This document shows, piece after piece, positions 59,668 through 64,000 of a stretch of 64,000 nt of DNA. Within the stretch, counting starts at the first letter, position 1. Each line of letters begins with the position of its first letter. Below the pieces are notes generated by a model. The model was not told the origin of the DNA. It did not search any database and saw only the letters and a list, made by a program, of their open reading frames with translations. This DNA comes from Bradyrhizobium elkanii WSM2783 (GTDB taxonomy: Bacteria > Pseudomonadota > Alphaproteobacteria > Rhizobiales > Xanthobacteraceae): the NCBI RefSeq assembly GCF_000472865.1, contig NZ_AXAP01000004.1, positions 124,001-188,000 of the forward strand. The letters run 5' to 3'. Both the position numbers and the translations under genes were made by a program.

Positions 59668-60878
59668 GACACCCTCTGACGGTTCGCGTTGGGCGATTGA
59701 TTGTTCAACAGAACCGACAGGGTGTGCTGCGCGATCATCAGTTCCTCATCCGTCGGTATGACGTACACCGGAATGCGGCTGTCGGACCGCGATATCAGCC
59801 GCGCGTGGCCGGCATTCGCGGCCGGATCGAACGCAATGCCAAGCCAGGCCAGCTGCTCGACGATGCGTGAGCGAATTCCTGCCGAGTTCTCGCCGATGCC
59901 GGCCGTAAAGACGAACGCGTCCAGACCCTGCAGCGCCGCCGCCAGCATGCCGACGTTGAGGCATGTCCGATAGACGAAATACTCGATCGCCAGTATCGCG
60001 CGCGGATCGTTGCTTGCCTCCAATTGCCGCATGTCATTGCTGATGCCGGAGAGGCCCTTCAGTCCACAACTGCGGTAGAGGAAATCCTGGACGTTCGAGG
60101 CCGACATTCCCTTTTCAGATATGAGATAAAGCACGACGCCGGGATCGATCTGCCCCGGACGCGTCCCCATCGGCAAGCCATCAAGCGCGGTGAACCCCAT
60201 TGTGCTCTCCACGCTGCGTCCACCGTTCAGGGCGCACATTGACGCACCGCTGCCGAGATGGGCGACGATCACCCGCCCCTTCGCGACATCCGGCGCGATC
60301 TGCGGCAAGGTTCTCGCGATATATTCATAGGACAGGCCGTGGAATCCGTAGCGCCGCACGCCCTCGGCGTGGAGCTGATAAGGGATCGCGTAGTGATCCG
60401 CTACCGGGCCGTGGGTGCGGTGAAAGGCAGTGTCGAAACACGCCACCTGCGGAAGGGCAGGAAAATTGGCGAGCAGCGAACGGATCGGCGCCAGATTGTG
60501 GGGCTGATGCAGCGGCGCCAGCGCGACATAGCGCTCCAGGCGCGACACTACGCCATGGTCGATCAGCACCGGCCGCTCATAGTCCGGACCGCCATGGACA
60601 ACGCGATGCCCGACGGCCATCGGGGAGATGCGAAGCTCGTCCCGCAGCCACGCTCCCGCAACAGCCATCGCGGCCGGGATGTCTGAGACGCTTTCGATCT
60701 GGTAGGCCCGCTCCGCCAGCGGATCGCCGTTTGCATCGACAGCGCGCAGGCGCGGGCGGCTGCCGATGCCATCCATCTGGCCCTTGATCTGCCGCCGCAG
60801 CCTCCCTTCTCCTTCAATCGCAAAGATCTGGAACTTGACGCTGGAGGAGCCCGCATTGACAACGAGGATCGTATCCAT
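59664..60878 (-). CDS. ackA: Acetate kinase
   Basis: It converts acetyl phosphate and ADP to acetate and ATP, or the reverse. The 404-residue protein has [16 protein letters not shown] at the start, [29 protein letters not shown], and the phosphate-binding [20 protein letters not shown]. The frame is open far upstream inside the pta gene, but ATG 60878 (MDTILVVN) is the family start. It lies five bases after the phosphotransacetylase gene and overlaps fabI. Confidence 0.94.
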   Translation of the reverse strand: MDTILVVNAGSSSVKFQIFAIEGEGRLRRQIKGQMDGIGSRPRLRAVDANGDPLAERAYQIESVSDIPAAMAVAGAWLRDELRISPMAVGHRVVHGGPDYERPVLIDHGVVSRLERYVALAPLHQPHNLAPIRSLLANFPALPQVACFDTAFHRTHGPVADHYAIPYQLHAEGVRRYGFHGLSYEYIARTLPQIAPDVAKGRVIVAHLGSGASMCALNGGRSVESTMGFTALDGLPMGTRPGQIDPGVVLYLISEKGMSASNVQDFLYRSCGLKGLSGISNDMRQLEASNDPRAILAIEYFVYRTCLNVGMLAAALQGLDAFVFTAGIGENSAGIRSRIVEQLAWLGIAFDPAANAGHARLISRSDSRIPVYVIPTDEELMIAQHTLSVLLNNQSPNANRQRVS

Positions 60879-60883
60879 GGCGA

Positions 60884-61855
60884 TCACGCAGCCGCAATTG
60901 GAGCAAGCCGGCGCCGCGCGTCGGCATAGAGCGCCGCAACCGCGCAGGAGGCCATGCGCGCCCGCGGTGAATCCGCACGGGAGGTCAGAACGATTGGCAC
61001 CCGGGCCCCGAGCACGATGCCGGCGCTGTCGGCGTTCGCGAAATAGGCCAGATTCTTTGCCAGCATGTTGCCGGCCTCGAGATCGGGAACGACCAGGATC
61101 TGCGCGCGGCCCGCGACTTCGGACTTTATTCCCTTGATCCTGGCCGCCTCCACATCGATCGCGTTGTCGAAGGCGAGCGGTCCGTCGAGCAAGCCTCCGA
61201 TGATCTGCCCGCGATCCGCCATCTTGCATAGCGCCGCGGCCTCGATGGTGGACGGGATCTTGGACGTAACCGTTTCGACCGCGGACAGGATCGCCACCCG
61301 TGGCAATGTGCCGAAACCAGCCTGCGTGAACAGATCGATGGCATTCTGGATGATGTCCCGCTTGTCATCGAGATCAGGGAAAATATTGATGGCCGCATCC
61401 GTCACCAGCAGCGTGTCGGGATAGGCGGGGACATCCATCACGAACACATGGCTGATGCGCCGATCGGTCCGCAAGCCGGTCGCCTTTGCCGTGACGCTGC
61501 GCATCAGCTCGTCGGTGTGCAGGCTGCCCTTCATCAGCATTTCGCCCTTGGCCGCATGAATCAACTCGACGCCTTTGGCGGCCGCGGCGTCGCTGTGGGG
61601 AACATCGATGATCTCGACGCCGGCGATGTCGAGGCCCTGCTTGCTTGCGGTGTTCCTGATCTTGGCTTCGGGGCCGACCAGCAGCGGACGGATGATGCCG
61701 GCTTCCGCGCTGTCCAACGCACCGCGCAGCGAGGTCTCGTCGCAGGGATGCACGACAATGGTCGGCACCGGCGGCACGGCCTTGGTGGCCGCGATCAACC
61801 GATCATATTTGGTGTGGGGTCGCACTTCGCCTGAATCTGCGGGCATGACGCTCAT
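60884..61855 (-). CDS. pta: Phosphate acetyltransferase (Pta, single-domain type)
   Basis: It interconverts acetyl-CoA and acetyl phosphate. The 323-residue protein corresponds to the catalytic PTA_PTB domain alone: [64 protein letters not shown]-type segment and [19 protein letters not shown]. This short form resembles the transferase part of the MaoC-Pta fusion proteins. ATG 61855 follows GGAGCGCCACC. It precedes ackA by five bases, and together they make ATP from acetyl-CoA. Confidence 0.9.
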   Translation of the reverse strand: MSVMPADSGEVRPHTKYDRLIAATKAVPPVPTIVVHPCDETSLRGALDSAEAGIIRPLLVGPEAKIRNTASKQGLDIAGVEIIDVPHSDAAAAKGVELIHAAKGEMLMKGSLHTDELMRSVTAKATGLRTDRRISHVFVMDVPAYPDTLLVTDAAINIFPDLDDKRDIIQNAIDLFTQAGFGTLPRVAILSAVETVTSKIPSTIEAAALCKMADRGQIIGGLLDGPLAFDNAIDVEAARIKGIKSEVAGRAQILVVPDLEAGNMLAKNLAYFANADSAGIVLGARVPIVLTSRADSPRARMASCAVAALYADARRRLAPIAAA

Positions 61856-61884
61856 GGTGGCGCTCCGGATTCTTCCAACCAGCG

Positions 61885-63999
61885 TTACGACGCCTTCGCC
61901 TTGGGATCGAAAGGGGTAACCTTATCCCTTTCCGACATTTCGCTCGCATCCAGACAGAACAACTCGGCGACATGCTGCAAGCGCTTGGCGACCTCGCCTG
62001 AGATTTCAGCACTGGCCGACAACACCTCGCCGATCGCTGCGAAGGCCGCGCGACGTTCGTTGGCATTGTCGGGCAGCATTTTCGGAATTGCCGCTAGCGC
62101 TCTCCTCTGGTCCAGCAACAGCATGAAGAACTGCTCGCGCACCAGCATTTTGAATTGTGCCAACGTCAATCGCTCACCCCTCTCGCGGCGGATTCGCCGC
62201 AGCGCTTCGAGGCTGCGCTCGTCCACCATGCCCCGCGCCGACCCGACGTAAAGCAAGCCTCTGATAGCTGCCTCGCGAAGGCCGCCTTCGTCGATCCTGG
62301 GTTTCAGCTCGCCGATCCGCCGCTGGAGCATTTCGCGGTGCTCGGCCGGCATCCCTTGTCGCGACGGCTCCCAGCGCGGATCAACACCGACCGCCGCCTG
62401 AAGTGCGGGCGAACCATACACGGCGAGAAAGATGGTTTCGCTGAGTGCTTCCTGGTAGTCCCGCCAACCGTCGAGCGCACTGACGATTTGCCTTGAGATT
62501 CCTTCCTGAAGGGCGATGAACGGATTCTCCTCGGCCGCCGGTTTCCGATCATTCCGAATTCTTTCCGCCGTCGTCCCCACGGCAGTCATCAACGGATTTC
62601 GGCTGCTGAAAAACTCATATTGCAGGCGCAGCGGGTGGATATTGCGCGTCCACTCCGCCACCTGCGGCGTCACCATGCATTTGATCCAGGGCTGGACGAA
62701 CTTTTTATAGGCGGCGAGATTGATCTCCGAGACGCGCTTGGCGGTCGCGAAGCGCCGTTCGTCTTCCGACGAGTTGCCGCCCATGGCGCGAATATCATCG
62801 AGCGTGCGCGCCTCGCAGCGCATCACCCACTGTCCGACCGCAAGATCCGCGTTGGCGGTGTCGGCGCCCTTTGCCTCGAAGGTCGCTTCATAGAGGCCCG
62901 GCGGCAGCACGTCGATCAGATCGATGTTGCTGGAAAATTCCGCGTGTTCCTTCTTGGCGATGCCGCCGGACACGAAGATTCCGAGATGGCCGACGCTCTC
63001 ATGAACCGTGTAGACGATGGTCTGGCCGTAGGCCCTGATCTCGTCGATGTCGGCGTAGAGATCGAGGACCCAGCCCAACGCCTGCTGTGGCGGAGTGATA
63101 TTGTCTCCCTTGGAGCAGAACACCACGATGGGTGACTTGATGTTGCGCAGGTCGACTGCCTTGCCATCGGACGTCTTGATGCGGCCGGCGGCGAGATTGT
63201 TGCCGATGAAGAGCTCATCGACAATGAACTGGATTTCTTCCGCGTTCAGGTTGACATGCCCGCCCCACCAGCGCTCGAATTCGAGATAGCGGTCCGCCTC
63301 GGTATCGACCTTCGAATACACATTATATTGTTTGGTCCACAGCGTGTTCGACGGGTTCTGGTTCTCGAAATTCTGCACCAGCCAGGCGCCGTCAAACTTG
63401 CCGGCGCCGAGGTCGCTGGTGAGCGCGGTCAACCAGCTTCCGCCGAGCAGGCCGCCCGAGTAGCGCATCGGATATTTGCCGTGCACGCCAGCCCAATAGG
63501 CCAGCGGCGCGCCGGCGACGATAATGGGCCCGAACAGTTCCGGGCGCAGCGATGCGAGCATCATCACGGCCCAGCCGGCCTGGCAGTTGCCGATCACGCA
63601 GGGCTTGCCGTCGGCATCAGGATGGCGCCTGATGACTTCCTCGATGAACAAGGCTTCCGCGCGCGCGATGCGCTCGATGGTCTGGTGCGGCATCGGCTCC
63701 GGCAGGAAGCCGATGAAGTAGCAGGGATGACCGGCCTTCATGGCGACGCCGATCTCGCTGTCCGCCTTGAACCCGCCGATTCCCGGCCCGTGTCCGGCGC
63801 GCGGATCGACCACGATGAACGGTCGCCGCTCGAGATCGAGCTCGATACCCTCAGGCGGAATGATGCGCACCAGCGCATAGTTCACCGGTTCGGAGAGCTT
63901 GCGCCCGTCCATGACCAGTTCGGCGGCGTAGTGCAGAACATGCGGTGCCGTCTGGGCAATGTGCTGCTGATACTGGTCGCCACGCCGGCGCAGGATATC
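61885..63999 (-). CDS. DUF3141 protein, PHA-synthase-like alpha/beta hydrolase fold (5' end outside window)
   Basis: At least 704 residues; the frame continues through the right edge (upstream residues read DILRRRGDQYQQHIAQTAPH). The fold is alpha/beta-hydrolase with a PHA-synthase-like nucleophile region CVIGNCQAGWAVMMLASLRP (Cys in GNCQAGW). The sequence PFIVVDPRAGHGPGIGGFK is typical of DUF3141. It may act on hydroxyacyl-CoA or PHB-related substrates, but no activity is proven. It is the first visible gene of the DUF3141-pta-ackA-fabI operon; the operon promoter is outside the window. Confidence 0.85.
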   Translation of the reverse strand, partial: DILRRRGDQYQQHIAQTAPHVLHYAAELVMDGRKLSEPVNYALVRIIPPEGIELDLERRPFIVVDPRAGHGPGIGGFKADSEIGVAMKAGHPCYFIGFLPEPMPHQTIERIARAEALFIEEVIRRHPDADGKPCVIGNCQAGWAVMMLASLRPELFGPIIVAGAPLAYWAGVHGKYPMRYSGGLLGGSWLTALTSDLGAGKFDGAWLVQNFENQNPSNTLWTKQYNVYSKVDTEADRYLEFERWWGGHVNLNAEEIQFIVDELFIGNNLAAGRIKTSDGKAVDLRNIKSPIVVFCSKGDNITPPQQALGWVLDLYADIDEIRAYGQTIVYTVHESVGHLGIFVSGGIAKKEHAEFSSNIDLIDVLPPGLYEATFEAKGADTANADLAVGQWVMRCEARTLDDIRAMGGNSSEDERRFATAKRVSEINLAAYKKFVQPWIKCMVTPQVAEWTRNIHPLRLQYEFFSSRNPLMTAVGTTAERIRNDRKPAAEENPFIALQEGISRQIVSALDGWRDYQEALSETIFLAVYGSPALQAAVGVDPRWEPSRQGMPAEHREMLQRRIGELKPRIDEGGLREAAIRGLLYVGSARGMVDERSLEALRRIRRERGERLTLAQFKMLVREQFFMLLLDQRRALAAIPKMLPDNANERRAAFAAIGEVLSASAEISGEVAKRLQHVAELFCLDASEMSERDKVTPFDPKAKAS

Positions 64000-64000
64000 C

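Noticed and set aside
60879-61229. Upstream extension of the acetate kinase frame
   Set aside because: It lies inside pta in another frame; acetate kinases begin at [13 protein letters not shown].

Overview
The window looks like chromosomal DNA of a Bradyrhizobium-type alphaproteobacterium (family Nitrobacteraceae). I infer this from the high-GC codon use, a RegB/RegA-type redox pair, FixK/FNR-type regulation, polyhydroxybutyrate (PHB) metabolism genes at several places, and many short palindromic intergenic repeats of the kind typical for this group. No database search was possible; family names come from recognised motifs and remembered relatives.

Positions 1-31.9 kb are an ordinary mosaic of housekeeping and accessory genes: a class A penicillin-binding protein, a YgjP-type metallopeptidase, an intracellular PHB depolymerase, an ABC-2 exporter, the RegB/RegA-like pair, an MmcB-like nuclease, two convergent GH13 glucosidases, an RMD1-family protein, a metallo-beta-lactamase-fold hydrolase, a second esterase, an MFS pump, flavin-dependent monooxygenases, short-chain dehydrogenases, a LysR regulator, an HWE kinase and two GGDEF-EAL proteins. 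The spaces between them hold REP-like palindromes, and about 800 bases at 22.2-23.0 kb consist almost entirely of them.

A tRNA-Arg(CCG) at 31.93 kb borders a compact minus-strand cluster (39.0 to 32.1 kb): sensor kinase, sigma-54 activator, a secreted and a cytosolic protein each built from two copies of the same small domain, an MFS transporter and an ArsB-like transporter. A near-consensus sigma-54 promoter, with repeats at activator-site distance, lies just after the activator gene. The cluster therefore reads as one signal-response unit of unknown ligand. Beyond it lie a broken SRAP/YedK gene and a lower-GC methyltransferase-like gene.

From 40.5 kb to the right edge the window looks like a low-oxygen regulon. 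Six 14-bp TTGAT-N4-(A/G)TCAA palindromes (FixK/FNR boxes) sit upstream of DUF3300/DUF2950 envelope genes, a HlyD-type pair, a small unknown protein with PPK2, small exported proteins, a SulP transporter with a hydrolase and IalB-like protein, and a CoA-transferase. A FixK-type regulator with an FNR-like recognition helix is encoded at 56.0 kb, beside a FixJ-type response regulator. The right end carries phasin, CoA-transferase, FabI, acetate kinase, phosphotransacetylase and a DUF3141 protein. I infer that these genes handle acetyl-CoA, acetyl phosphate, polyphosphate and PHB when respiration is limited.
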